A stretch of 29,060 bases of DNA from CALBPI01 sp038533155 (lineage in GTDB: Bacteria; Pseudomonadota; Gammaproteobacteria; Steroidobacterales; Woeseiaceae). The notes below the pieces were generated by a model. The model did not search any database and was not told the origin of the DNA. It saw only the letters and a list, made by a program, of their open reading frames with translations. The position numbers were made by a program, and so were the translations under genes. Positions 1 to 8,008 of the stretch are shown one piece after another. Location of the stretch: positions 1-29,060 of the forward strand of contig JBCAZH010000039.1 in assembly GCA_038533155.1 (NCBI GenBank), written 5' to 3'. Within the stretch, counting starts at the first letter, position 1. Every line of letters begins with the position of its first letter.

Positions 1-101
1 AGCAGGAAAGGCACCAGAATCACCATCAGATTCATGAATGCCGTGATGTTGAGCTCGGTCGCCTCCACCTGGCGACGCGCGCTACGGCGGCGGCTGATCA
101 C
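1..101 (-). CDS. ExbD/TolR-like proton-channel subunit (partial, N-terminal 33 residues)
   Basis: The first 33 codons of an ExbD/TolR-family protein run off the left edge. The GTG start overlaps the TGA stop of the upstream exbB-like gene by 4 bases (GTGA), which implies translational coupling. A short basic N-terminus (Arg-rich, residues 4-10) precedes the family signature LNIT at residues 17-20 and the beginning of the single membrane helix. In ExbD, TolR and MotB the next conserved position is the Asp that carries protons. Here the aligned residue is Asn24 (sequence FMNLMVILVPF), read directly from AAT. ExbD-type subunits normally sit as a dimer inside an ExbB pentamer in the inner membrane. 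An Asn version may be a structural partner needing a second, Asp-bearing ExbD, possibly encoded just beyond the window; that is inference. The family call is secure, the function open. Confidence 0.82.
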   Translation of the reverse strand, partial: MISRRRSARRQVEATELNITAFMNLMVILVPFL

Positions 102-748
102 GCCAGCGCCCCTTCTTTAGCAGCGCCCTCGCGTTCGGTGACCGCGTTCAAGAACTTGACCGACGCCATTTCCAAACTGTCAACGATCTGATTCGTCTTG
201 GTTTGAATTACGGTGTGGATCAAGAGCAACGGAATCGCCGCCATCAGACCGAATGCGGTTGTGTTCATCGCAATTGAGATACTGCCCGACAACATATCCG
301 CCTTCTCAGCCGGATTCGCGTTCGCGACGGCCGTGAACGCTTGGATCAGGCCGATGATCGTGCCAAGCAGTCCCATCAGCGTCGCAATATTTGCAAACGT
401 CGCGAGGTAGTGCGTGCGCTTCTCAAGCCGAGGCAGCACTTCCATCATGCTCTCTTCCATCGCTTTTTCGATGTCATCGCGGCGACGCGCTGACGCCACA
501 CGATACAAGCCGTAGGTCATCACTTTGCCAATCGCCGATTTGGACTTGCTGGTCAGGCCCACGGCTTGTTGGAAATTGCCAGCCTTCAGGTAAGGCACAA
601 CCTTTTTCCACATTGCGCGGTTGCTCGCGCCGGCCATCGACAGGTAGACCCAACGCTCGATCGCGATGGCAATACCCAATCCGAAAATGAACAAGATCGG
701 ATACATAAATGCACCGCCCTGTTTGAAAAACAAAATTACTGTAGACAC
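98..748 (-). CDS. MotA/TolQ/ExbB-family proton channel protein
   Basis: A 216-residue inner-membrane protein with the TolQ/ExbB layout. Membrane helices lie near residues 14-34, 114-140 and 158-182, with a basic cytoplasmic loop at about 40-110. The family core GLLGTIIGLIQAF (127-139) and the third-helix NTTAFGL (162-168) are present. The start is GTG at 748; no ATG lies nearby in frame. Proteins of this family form the pentameric stator through which protons pass to energise an envelope partner (TonB, TolA or a motility complex). The neighbours are TPR and exported proteins rather than tonB, tolA or pal, so it probably powers a different envelope complex, like AglR in Myxococcus. It is the penultimate gene of the minus-strand run seen here and overlaps the ExbD-like gene. 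The symbol is left blank because exbB, tolQ or aglR would each imply a partner not seen. Confidence 0.93.
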   Translation of the reverse strand: MSTVILFFKQGGAFMYPILFIFGLGIAIAIERWVYLSMAGASNRAMWKKVVPYLKAGNFQQAVGLTSKSKSAIGKVMTYGLYRVASARRRDDIEKAMEESMMEVLPRLEKRTHYLATFANIATLMGLLGTIIGLIQAFTAVANANPAEKADMLSGSISIAMNTTAFGLMAAIPLLLIHTVIQTKTNQIVDSLEMASVKFLNAVTEREGAAKEGALA

Positions 749-787
749 TGTCGTTTCCTCTGGTTGGTGGTGTGGAGACTCGCTGGC

Positions 788-1246
788 CTAATCGCCATCG
801 GTCTCCGGATTCAAATCTTCGTAGTAGGCAATCTGCCGCTTCAGGACTTCGCGATCTGCGGGTGCCAACACTTCGTCGAGTAGCGTGTTCACGGGACGAC
901 CTACAAGATCGCCGAGATCGGAGTTTTTCCACGGCACGATGTAGAGCACCTGCGGTAGCTCCTGGTTGCCGGTGATCTGGGACGCGTTGAGCTGAATGGA
1001 ATCAACGGTCGATGCGTTTGTCGGACGACCCGTCGCGGGTACCGAATCACGCTCGCCCACTGTCGCAGTAGCCTGCGTTGTATCAACGGCGCTCGTATCA
1101 ACACCGGGCTCGATACCGTCAACGTCCAGGTCTGCGCTGGTATCGACTTGCGGCTCAAACTCGTCAACGTCTTGGGCCAAAGCCGAATGATGGGATGCTA
1201 CAACCATCGCTAATGACAGCGCAGCGACCGCAAGCTTCTTGCTCAT
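788..1246 (-). CDS. Small exported protein of the ExbB/TPR cluster, unknown function
   Basis: A 152-residue protein with a clear signal peptide (about residues 1-24, cleavage after SALA). An acidic, low-complexity stretch rich in Asp, Val and Thr follows (about 25-85), and then a compact block with VLYIVPWK and GRPVNTLLDE, ending in a helix of the form DREVLKRQIAYYEDL. The C-terminal block looks conserved and folded and the middle looks like a flexible linker, so it may be a periplasmic tether between a membrane or cell-wall anchor point and the C-terminal module. The start is supported by a near-perfect Shine-Dalgarno sequence 6 bases upstream. It lies between the TPR lipoprotein gene (25-bp gap) and the exbB-like gene (39-bp gap), so a part in the same envelope complex is likely. 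I do not recognise a named family. Confidence 0.8.
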   Translation of the reverse strand: MSKKLAVAALSLAMVVASHHSALAQDVDEFEPQVDTSADLDVDGIEPGVDTSAVDTTQATATVGERDSVPATGRPTNASTVDSIQLNASQITGNQELPQVLYIVPWKNSDLGDLVGRPVNTLLDEVLAPADREVLKRQIAYYEDLNPETDGD

Positions 1247-1250
1247 AGCA

Positions 1251-1258
1251 TCCTCCTT
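1251..1258 (-). promoter_or_regulatory. Strong Shine-Dalgarno site for the 152-residue exported protein
   Basis: Read on the minus strand this is AAGGAGGA, four bases short of the full anti-Shine-Dalgarno pairing and 4 bases before the ATG at 1246. It is the best ribosome site in this gene run, whose other members mostly rely on stop-start overlap or weak sites. It suggests this small protein is made in greater amounts than its neighbours. Confidence 0.75.
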
Positions 1259-1271
1259 AGTGTCCGTTCAG

Positions 1272-1916
1272 TTACTGCCCGACGCTCGCAGCGCGTGCAG
1301 AACGTTCTATGCGCCGGCTGATATCAGCGATCCAGCGCTTCACCTGTTTGTCTTCGTCTGGAACCAACGACTGGTACGTTTGGTAGTGCTCCAGCGCGCG
1401 TGCGTGTTGCCCGAGATACAGGTCCAGCAAAATGCCCAGGTTGAAGTGTGCCAACGCATAATCAGGACTTACTGTGACGGCCTTCAAATAAGCAGCCTCC
1501 GCATCGGCGAACCGACCTGCTTCTCTGTGCAAAATGCCAACTTCGTTCCATCCCGGCGCGTATCCGTCATGCACCGCCAGCGCGGACTGCAGTGCAGCCA
1601 ACGCGTCGTCGTCGCGCTCCAATTGCCGCCAAGCAATCGCCAACGTGGTGGCAACCGCAGGATATTCAGGTGCAGACAAAGTGAGCGACTCCAGAATTTG
1701 CGCGGCGCCTTCGTAGTCTTCGACGGACATCAGCGTCTGCGCGTTGCTGTATTCCTGTGCGACTTGCTCCGGTACGACCACAACCGATTCGGCGCTGCGT
1801 GGCACATCAGGTTTGGTCGCCGGCGCGCCGCCGCAACCTGCTATCACGATGCAGGTTAGCGCCAACCAGCACTTGTTCCGTAGGCTGTTAGTTAAGTAAC
1901 GCAAGACTCTGCTCAC
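1272..1916 (-). CDS. TPR-repeat lipoprotein
   Basis: A 214-residue protein with a lipoprotein signal: a basic N-terminus, a hydrophobic segment (about residues 18-27) and a lipobox ending IAGC with Cys28, followed by GG. The residue after Cys is not Asp, so sorting to the outer membrane is expected. The mature part has about four tetratricopeptide-like helix pairs (about residues 50-190), for example DYEGAAQILESL and AEAAYLKAVTVSPDYALAHFNLGIL. TPRs are protein-binding scaffolds. The size and type resemble GltE/AglT of the Myxococcus machine and PilF-like pilotins; context favours the former. The GTG start at 1916 lies inside the end of the upstream gene (29-bp overlap), with only GGA next to it as a ribosome site, so coupling or a slightly later start is possible. 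Confidence 0.87.
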   Translation of the reverse strand: MSRVLRYLTNSLRNKCWLALTCIVIAGCGGAPATKPDVPRSAESVVVVPEQVAQEYSNAQTLMSVEDYEGAAQILESLTLSAPEYPAVATTLAIAWRQLERDDDALAALQSALAVHDGYAPGWNEVGILHREAGRFADAEAAYLKAVTVSPDYALAHFNLGILLDLYLGQHARALEHYQTYQSLVPDEDKQVKRWIADISRRIERSARAASVGQ

Positions 1917-4749
1917 TCCGTTCTGACTTCGCGTATCGTGCCGGCATCAAAGTGGCCAACGCGTCGAAACTGCGCTCTACCCATGCATCGAAGACGCCGT
2001 CCGCAGCTCTTGCCGCATTGGCTTCGAACACTTCAATCGCCTGTTCCTCGAATGGGAACGCTTGCTCCTCGAGCAAAATGTCGTATTGCTCCATCGCATC
2101 TGCGTCGAGATCTGCCGGCCGTTCGCTATCCATCAGGTCGCGACTAAACTGCTGGTACATCTCACCGATGCGGAACGTGGACGCGGTCGTTACCTCAGCA
2201 ACACCGTAGTCAGCTGCACGCCCATACGCGGCCAGCGTTTGTTCCATCAATTGACGCTTTCGCTCAAGGCTTTCTTTCAGTGGCGCCGTCAGTTTCAGGC
2301 TGGCGAAGGAAAGTCGAAGCGGTTCGGTCAGCTCCAACGTCGCCGTCGCGGCCAAGTAGCGGCTACGGTCCGTGCGCACTGCGCCGGCATTCGCGTCGAC
2401 CGAGACGATCTCTTCAAGCCAACGGATTCTTGTTGAGATATCGGCATCGAGGTCGGCGATGTCCGCCAAGCGCATACGCGCCTCAAGTGTTTGATCGAAG
2501 TTGCCGGGATAGCGCGCTACCACGCGCTCCAGAGCGCTGCGCTCTTCGCTGCGCAGGCCGCCTGTCTGGTAGAGCTCTGCCGCGGTCCATAGCGCCTCTT
2601 CGCGCTCAGCCTCACTCATCAACGGATCATCCGCGATGCGTTCAAACTCACCAGCTGCCCGCAAAGAGTCTCCGGTTTCGAGATATCCGGTCGCAAGGCT
2701 GCGCGATACATCATCCGCCAGATCGCTGTCGGGATAGTTTTGTCGGAACGCTTCAAGAACCGGCGTCGCGCGTCCCCATTGCCCCATCGCTATGAGTGCC
2801 GCCGCCGCGTCATACTCCGCGGTCTCGCGTACCGGCGAATTCGGCACCGCTTGCGCTACACGCAAAAAGTGACCGACTGCGGCCTCGAGATCACCGCCGT
2901 CACGTGCAAATTCGCCTTGCTTGTAGATACTCGCAGCGATCCGTTCCTGCGTTTCACTCAAACGCTCCGCATCGGATATCGGAAGCCGCGCTTGCAGCTG
3001 GTAGTAGGCCTGCTCCGCTTCGGCAAAGCGTGCCAGATCAAAGTTGGAGTGAGCGACGACAGTCCAGGCAGCGATGGTGAGATCCGGCGCAGGTTCAACC
3101 AGCATCGCAGTGACATCATCCGCCACATCGATCGCCTGCTCGAAGCGCCCCTGCGCGAAGAAATCTTCGGCGGTTGACGTCAGCACAGCAGCCGTTTCCG
3201 GATGCTCCGGAAATGTGCCTGCAAAACGAAGGGCGCTGCTCAAGGACCGCTCATGCCAATTGGCCTTGCTCGTCTCATCTAGCTGTTGCTCGTGTTCCCG
3301 ATAGGCGAGCAACGCGGCATAGCCGGCTTCAGACGCCTGCGGGTGCGTGGGATAGTCGTACGCGGTTCTTTCGTACTCGTCGGTCGCCTCATCAAACGAA
3401 CCGCTTTCGAACAGGATTTCTGCTAACAGGAAATTCGTTCCGGCGGAGTCGGCTTGGCCCGGGAAATAATTGAGATATTTGCGATACCAGCGTGCCGCAG
3501 ACACGTAGTCTTCTTGAACTTGAGCGGCTTGCCGCGACGCCTTCGCAGCTTCATCGAGATCGGCGACGATCGGTTCGGGGTTTTGCGCGCGCGCATGGTA
3601 GAACTGCGCGAGATCCGTCAGGTTACCTTTCAGCGCGTCAACCACCTCAGGATGTTGAGTCGCGTCGTTGGCAGTCCAGAAAGCGGTGTCCATTCCGTAG
3701 TGCTCAACGAAAGTCTCTTTGGCGGTCAACACCTGCGTCGGGAAGCCGGCCAACTTAAACGCCTCGATGACTTCAAGCTCAAGCAACGGCGAGCGCGGAT
3801 GTAGCGGATTACGGCTAACGAACGCTTGGTAGGCCTTCGTTGCATCTTCGTATCGCTCTTTTTGGACGTAAAGATCGCCGAGATTCTTGTAGATCACATG
3901 CGAGAATTGCGGCTCGCCGCGCTCGTCGAAAAACTCGTCGATGCTTTTCGGTCCGTCCATGTATGAAAAGCTAATGGATAGCACACGAAGCGTATCCTCA
4001 ATCAGCTCTCGTTCGGCGCGACGGGTGTTTTCCGTAAACACCAATCCACCCAGTGGATCACTGTCGACGAGGCGAAGATCCAGCAACTTGAAAAACGGCT
4101 CAAGACTCTCCTCGTGAGCCGCCGTCTTGAACTGCGACCAGCCAAGCTTGTACAACGACTGGAGATAAAACTCACGGGTCTCATCCCCATCGGTGAGGTA
4201 GCGGTACGCCGACTCGGCGTCCGCGTAGCGACGGTTGATGAACAGCATCTCACCACGACGAAACTCCGCTTCATCGCGATGAACGGTTTCTGGAAACTCT
4301 GCAACCAATCGCTCAAGAGTTGCCAAAGCCGAATCGATTTCGCCGCTGCTCTCGTACGCACGCGCCAGCTGGTAGAGGACTAAGTCATTGCGTTCGTACT
4401 TCGGATAGCGCTGCAAAAGCTGCTCATACAAATCAACCGCGCCGTCGTAGCTAGACAGCATGACGTTCTGCATATTGTCCGACAGAGTCTGCGCTTCACT
4501 TGCCTCAAGCTCCAGATCTGCCAGCCGACGCATCGCCTCAGGCCCTAGGTTGGGATCGTCGCCGACCAGATCCAAGAACAACTGATAGTTTTGTCGCGCT
4601 AACTCGCTCGCATTCTCAATATTCTGCTCGCGATCAATGACGACTTCTGTGCGCTCGAGCGCCTTGATCGTCGCATTATCGTCTTCGACATCAGCACCGC
4701 CGAACGGCCATAACCATCCGAACACCAAGACTGTGGTGAGCACGTTCAA
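1888..4749 (-). CDS. Large TPR-repeat envelope protein (953 aa)
   Basis: A 953-residue protein made almost wholly of tetratricopeptide-like helix pairs, in two arrays (about residues 100-330 and 410-800) and a helical C-terminal part. Typical units are DAVLYQLARAYESSGEIDSALATLE-like, rich in Ala, Tyr and Gly at TPR positions. The N-terminus (residues 3-16) is short and hydrophobic without a clear cleavage site, so it could be an anchor or a weak signal peptide. The start is TTG at 4749: it overlaps the upstream stop (TTGA) and has GGAG 7 bases upstream. A GTG two codons later is less well placed. A scaffold role in a multi-protein envelope complex is inferred from the repeats and from the ExbB/ExbD neighbours; large TPR proteins of this kind also accompany the AglRQS motor in Myxococcus. 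No catalytic motif seen. Confidence 0.87.
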   Translation of the reverse strand: MNVLTTVLVFGWLWPFGGADVEDDNATIKALERTEVVIDREQNIENASELARQNYQLFLDLVGDDPNLGPEAMRRLADLELEASEAQTLSDNMQNVMLSSYDGAVDLYEQLLQRYPKYERNDLVLYQLARAYESSGEIDSALATLERLVAEFPETVHRDEAEFRRGEMLFINRRYADAESAYRYLTDGDETREFYLQSLYKLGWSQFKTAAHEESLEPFFKLLDLRLVDSDPLGGLVFTENTRRAERELIEDTLRVLSISFSYMDGPKSIDEFFDERGEPQFSHVIYKNLGDLYVQKERYEDATKAYQAFVSRNPLHPRSPLLELEVIEAFKLAGFPTQVLTAKETFVEHYGMDTAFWTANDATQHPEVVDALKGNLTDLAQFYHARAQNPEPIVADLDEAAKASRQAAQVQEDYVSAARWYRKYLNYFPGQADSAGTNFLLAEILFESGSFDEATDEYERTAYDYPTHPQASEAGYAALLAYREHEQQLDETSKANWHERSLSSALRFAGTFPEHPETAAVLTSTAEDFFAQGRFEQAIDVADDVTAMLVEPAPDLTIAAWTVVAHSNFDLARFAEAEQAYYQLQARLPISDAERLSETQERIAASIYKQGEFARDGGDLEAAVGHFLRVAQAVPNSPVRETAEYDAAAALIAMGQWGRATPVLEAFRQNYPDSDLADDVSRSLATGYLETGDSLRAAGEFERIADDPLMSEAEREEALWTAAELYQTGGLRSEERSALERVVARYPGNFDQTLEARMRLADIADLDADISTRIRWLEEIVSVDANAGAVRTDRSRYLAATATLELTEPLRLSFASLKLTAPLKESLERKRQLMEQTLAAYGRAADYGVAEVTTASTFRIGEMYQQFSRDLMDSERPADLDADAMEQYDILLEEQAFPFEEQAIEVFEANAARAADGVFDAWVERSFDALATLMPARYAKSERSEQSLALLN

Positions 4750-6626
4750 GGCTGCGCTCCGTCATCGTTGCTCGCGGCTGTCGCACGATCGTAGACTGCA
4801 GCGAGTGCGAATCGTGCTTGCACCGTGTAGGTGTCCAGGCGTTCCTGTTGCGCCCGAAGCTCATCGACCGCCAGACCATCGAGAAACTCCCGCTGGCGTT
4901 GGATCGTCGCTTCGACTCGGGCAAGCATAAGTTCGATACGCGGCGTGAGCGTGGTTACGCGTTGATCAAAATCGAGCAGGCGCTCGGGCTCATTGACTCT
5001 TGCGTCATCGACCGCTAGGCGTGCGCGTTCAGCGCCGACCAAGATGCGATTGATATCATGCAGCTGTTTCTTCTGACGCCATACACGGGCAGGAAAGTCC
5101 TGCTCGGCTTGCCACTTCAACACACCTTGAAGCAATCGTAGGCGTGCCTTGACATCGTCGAGTTCCGGCGACGACGCACTCAAGACTGGCTTGCTAGCGA
5201 TATCGCCAATTTCGTCTGCGAGTTGCTGTTCACGGCGCGTTGCCAATGCGAACAAATCTTGCTCAGACTCGACCCGCTGCACGCGCGCGAGTAACTCGTC
5301 GTGGCGTGCCCGCAATGCTTGCATATCCGCGTTGGCCAAGCTCTCTTCGATTCGCGGCAGGCGAGCCGCGTAACCAGCCTTACGGGTATCCATGATCTCC
5401 CGGAACACGCGCGTCTTGTCGAGCCAACTCAAGAGGTTTGCTCGCAGCGCAACGAGATCTCGGTAGCTCTTCAACGCTTCTTGAAAACTATGCTCTGCCA
5501 TCAAAAGATAGAGATAGCGGCTTTCCGTGGCGTCGGGCATCTCATCCAATCGCCAGTACCAACCGCTGGTATCGTCAGCGGTTGCGTCAACGGCCAGCAT
5601 GCGGTCCAACATACCGCCGGCTTCGATGTCCGCGATCGCGTTAGAAAGGCGTTGATGTTCCTGGGAAAACGCGACGATCGCACTCTCGTATTGGGTTGCC
5701 GCTTGTCCGGTCGCATCCAACTTACCGAGCGCGTAAGGCACCGCAAGCAACGATTCCTGAACCGCGGGATCGAGAAGGTCACGACCTGCCAGTTCGTTCC
5801 ACGGTGTCAGTGCAGATCGAAAATCTCCGGCATCCGAGTCCGCCCAACCCACGCCCAGTAGCGCCTTGTTTGAGAATGGCCCTTTGAGGCGCACGCGCTG
5901 GAGCACCGGTCTTGCCCGCTCCGGCGCTTCGTTTTGAAGCCAGGTGTAACCAAGCGCAACGTTCGCTTTGTCACGCAGGCCCAGCATTTCCGGGCGGTCG
6001 TCGCCCAAACGCCCCACCTTGTCGAGCCAATTTGCACCTTCCGCAAATCGCCCCGCGCGCACCAAAGCAACACCCAGGTTGAACCGCGCGTAATCACTCC
6101 AGCCTTTCGGCCCTTTCCAACGTTCTAATGCGGCAATCGCCTCATCAAACTGCCCTCGCTCTATCGCGACGTTCGCGGCGAGGACTCGGCGCTCCGGTTC
6201 CAGATTTTTCGGGAGCTCGTCACCGATCGCTGCCAGCGCTTGCGCAGCGGCATCGAGGTAACCCCGCTGATAGCGAATCTTGGCCAAGAAGAACCACGTC
6301 CGATCACGAATCTCCGGTCGCGTCTTGGCGGCGAGCAACTGATCAAAGATCTCTCCGGCTTCCTCGTGCAGACCATACGAAAGCGCCAGTCCGCCACGAA
6401 GTAATTCCGCATCCTCGTCGTGATGGGACAGAACGCCGCGCTTCTGAGCGGCGGTCAGGCGCACAATCGCGTTGAAATAGTCGCCCTTGTAAAAGTGGAA
6501 CAACACGTCTCCGTAGTACGGATCGCGCACTACCACAGGCGCACCAACGTCACCGTCCGCGCGAACGGGCAGCGACAAGGCAATGCCGACTAGCAAGAGG
6601 CAGAAAGTTGCAAGCGTGTGTTTCAC
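4746..6626 (-). CDS. Exported TPR and coiled-coil protein (626 aa)
   Basis: A 626-residue protein with a signal peptide (about residues 1-23, cleavage near VRADG). TPR-like helix pairs cover about residues 40-320: YYGDVLFHFYKGDYFNAIVRL opens the array and DYARFNLGVALVRAGRFAEGANWL is a clear unit. The C-terminal half (about 390-615) is charged and heptad-like, predicted to form long coiled coils. The GTG start at 6626 lies 10 bp after the stop of the upstream gene, and its own stop overlaps the TTG of the next TPR gene. The mix of a periplasmic TPR head and a coiled-coil stalk suits a part spanning the periplasm. The assignment to an Agl/Glt-like machine rests on context only. Confidence 0.87.
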   Translation of the reverse strand: MKHTLATFCLLLVGIALSLPVRADGDVGAPVVVRDPYYGDVLFHFYKGDYFNAIVRLTAAQKRGVLSHHDEDAELLRGGLALSYGLHEEAGEIFDQLLAAKTRPEIRDRTWFFLAKIRYQRGYLDAAAQALAAIGDELPKNLEPERRVLAANVAIERGQFDEAIAALERWKGPKGWSDYARFNLGVALVRAGRFAEGANWLDKVGRLGDDRPEMLGLRDKANVALGYTWLQNEAPERARPVLQRVRLKGPFSNKALLGVGWADSDAGDFRSALTPWNELAGRDLLDPAVQESLLAVPYALGKLDATGQAATQYESAIVAFSQEHQRLSNAIADIEAGGMLDRMLAVDATADDTSGWYWRLDEMPDATESRYLYLLMAEHSFQEALKSYRDLVALRANLLSWLDKTRVFREIMDTRKAGYAARLPRIEESLANADMQALRARHDELLARVQRVESEQDLFALATRREQQLADEIGDIASKPVLSASSPELDDVKARLRLLQGVLKWQAEQDFPARVWRQKKQLHDINRILVGAERARLAVDDARVNEPERLLDFDQRVTTLTPRIELMLARVEATIQRQREFLDGLAVDELRAQQERLDTYTVQARFALAAVYDRATAASNDDGAQP

Positions 6627-6636
6627 GATGGTTTTG

Positions 6637-7158
6637 CTATTCCCACTCGGAGATAAAGAACTCTGGCTGCAGTTTCGACTGTCGATCCGAAATTCTGAGC
6701 TCCATGTACTTTGCGCCCAGACCCTTTTCGAAGGTCATTTCTGCGCCACGGCGGTAGTCGCGCCCTTGCGGGCCTTTGCCGACAAAGAAGGCGACCAGCT
6801 CGTGCTCACCCGCTTTCAGGTTCTCAATGTGAATTCGATGCACACCGCCTCGAATCAGCGCCTCTGCTTCTTTCTCTGAGTAGAGGTAATTCGCAACTTC
6901 CTTGCCGTTGATCTTCACCTGGACCGAGTCCAACGCGAAGAAGTCTCCAACATCCATCGAGACGAACAAGGCGACCTGCGAGTTCGCCGGAAACAGTAAC
7001 TCTTCTTCGAGGAGGAACAGCTCACGGTTCAACGCAAGCACCTCGGATTTCAGATCCTGCACCTCAGCATCCAGATCTCGGGCAGAGTCCTGCGCCGAAG
7101 TCAGGCTAGGCGCGAGAGAAAGCACAGCCGCGATAGCGGCTAAATGTAAATGTCGCAT
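6637..7158 (-). CDS. Exported protein with coiled coil and beta-rich domain, unknown function
   Basis: A 173-residue protein. A signal peptide (1-22, cleavage after TSAQ or before it) is followed by a short coiled coil with Leu and Glu heptads (about 28-55, DLKSEVLALNRELFLLEEELLF). The remaining ~115 residues alternate short hydrophobic strands, for example VALFVSMDVG, VQVKINGKEVANYLY, GVHRIHIENLKAGEHELVAFFVG and AKYMELRIS, which suggests an immunoglobulin-like or carbohydrate-binding-like sandwich. There is no DNA-binding motif. The ATG at 7158 follows the tlpA-like stop by 21 bp and its stop precedes the 626-residue TPR gene by 10 bp, so it is part of the same transcript. I do not recognise a named family; the same gene order in other genomes would be the best clue to function. 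Confidence 0.82.
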   Translation of the reverse strand: MRHLHLAAIAAVLSLAPSLTSAQDSARDLDAEVQDLKSEVLALNRELFLLEEELLFPANSQVALFVSMDVGDFFALDSVQVKINGKEVANYLYSEKEAEALIRGGVHRIHIENLKAGEHELVAFFVGKGPQGRDYRRGAEMTFEKGLGAKYMELRISDRQSKLQPEFFISEWE

Positions 7159-7179
7159 GGTAGGTCTCTAGTGGCCTTA

Positions 7180-7701
7180 TCACTCGCGAAGCAGTTCGCG
7201 AATTTGCTGAAGGTATTTGTCTTCGTAACCCGGCTTGTAGCCATGGTGTACGTAGCGCACAACGCCCTCGCGATCGAGCAAGATCGTGACAGGCATGGCG
7301 TTCACTTCATATTGCTGACTGACGCGCTTGGTGCTGTCGAAGACAACCGGAAAGCTAACGCCCAACGATTCGATCATCTCCTCAGCGCGACGGGGATCAT
7401 CATCGATGTTGACACCCAACAAACTGAATCCGACTCGGTTGTAACGGCTGTGGAGTTCATCGAGCAGTGGCATCTCTTCGCGGCAAGGACCACACCAGGT
7501 TGCCCAGAAATTGATCATCACCACATCACCGCGCAGGTCACTGAGACTAACCTGCTCGCCTGCACTGTTTTGCAGCGAAAAATCGGGGGCAGATTGGCCG
7601 TCAAGACCAGCCGCGAACACGCTGCCGACGCCGATGATCAATGCCCCAGCTGCCATAACGATCGCCTTTCGGCTGCGCTGCCATCGCGAAAACTCACTCA
7701 T
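7180..7701 (-). CDS. TlpA/ResA-type periplasmic thiol-disulfide oxidoreductase
   Basis: A 173-residue thioredoxin-fold protein with an N-terminal signal or anchor helix (about residues 12-31) that places it in the periplasm. The active site WCGPC is at residues 69-73 (Cys70 and Cys73) in the context NFWATWCGPCREEMP, and the cis-Pro loop NAMPVT follows further on. The SAPDFSLQNSAGEQVSLSDLRG lead-in is typical of the AhpC/TSA-TlpA branch. Members reduce or shuffle cysteines in exported proteins, for example in cytochrome c maturation. AAGGAG lies 7 bases before the ATG at 7701. It is the first gene of the minus-strand run and is 21 bp from the next, so it is probably co-transcribed with the ExbB/TPR cluster. 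Whether it acts on those proteins is unknown. Confidence 0.93.
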   Translation of the reverse strand: MSEFSRWQRSRKAIVMAAGALIIGVGSVFAAGLDGQSAPDFSLQNSAGEQVSLSDLRGDVVMINFWATWCGPCREEMPLLDELHSRYNRVGFSLLGVNIDDDPRRAEEMIESLGVSFPVVFDSTKRVSQQYEVNAMPVTILLDREGVVRYVHHGYKPGYEDKYLQQIRELLRE

Positions 7702-7803
7702 CCCAAAACTCCTTCCGCAAGCGTTACAAACGTCTCAGCGAGCTGCCGTAAGGCGCACGTTGATCCGGTTAACGTAATATTCGCAGCCGATCCCGCCAGC
7801 GGC

Positions 7804-7819
7804 CGTGACCGATGTCACA
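7804..7819. promoter_or_regulatory. CRP/FNR-family-like palindrome
   Basis: The sequence CGTGACCGATGTCACA contains GTGA-N6-TCAC, the core spacing of CRP/Vfr/Clp sites, with A after the second half as in the consensus. It lies about 105 bp upstream of the tlpA-like start, a common place for an activator or repressor site. The match is by eye to the published core; no regulator is encoded in the window. Confidence 0.4.
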
Positions 7820-8008
7820 CAAAGCACTGAGCGCCGCGGGCATACGTCACAAGCTGCTCCAAACCAGGGTTTGAGCAATTTGCATGCCAGACGGAAGGAA
7901 ACAGGGGTTTTTGCGGTGTTTTATGTCGGGCAGCGGCGCAGGTTTGTCGGCACTTACCTACGTTCATCTGACGCGACCGCGCCAAACTACTGATTCACAG
8001 TGGGATTA

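Noticed and set aside
7150..7830. 226-codon plus-strand open frame opposite the tlpA-like gene
   Set aside because: Antisense to a clear thioredoxin-family gene with WCGPC; no motif of its own.
7805..7993. Short plus-strand open frame in the 395-bp gap
   Set aside because: 62 codons, no ribosome site, and its start falls on the CRP-like palindrome; amino-acid make-up is not convincing.
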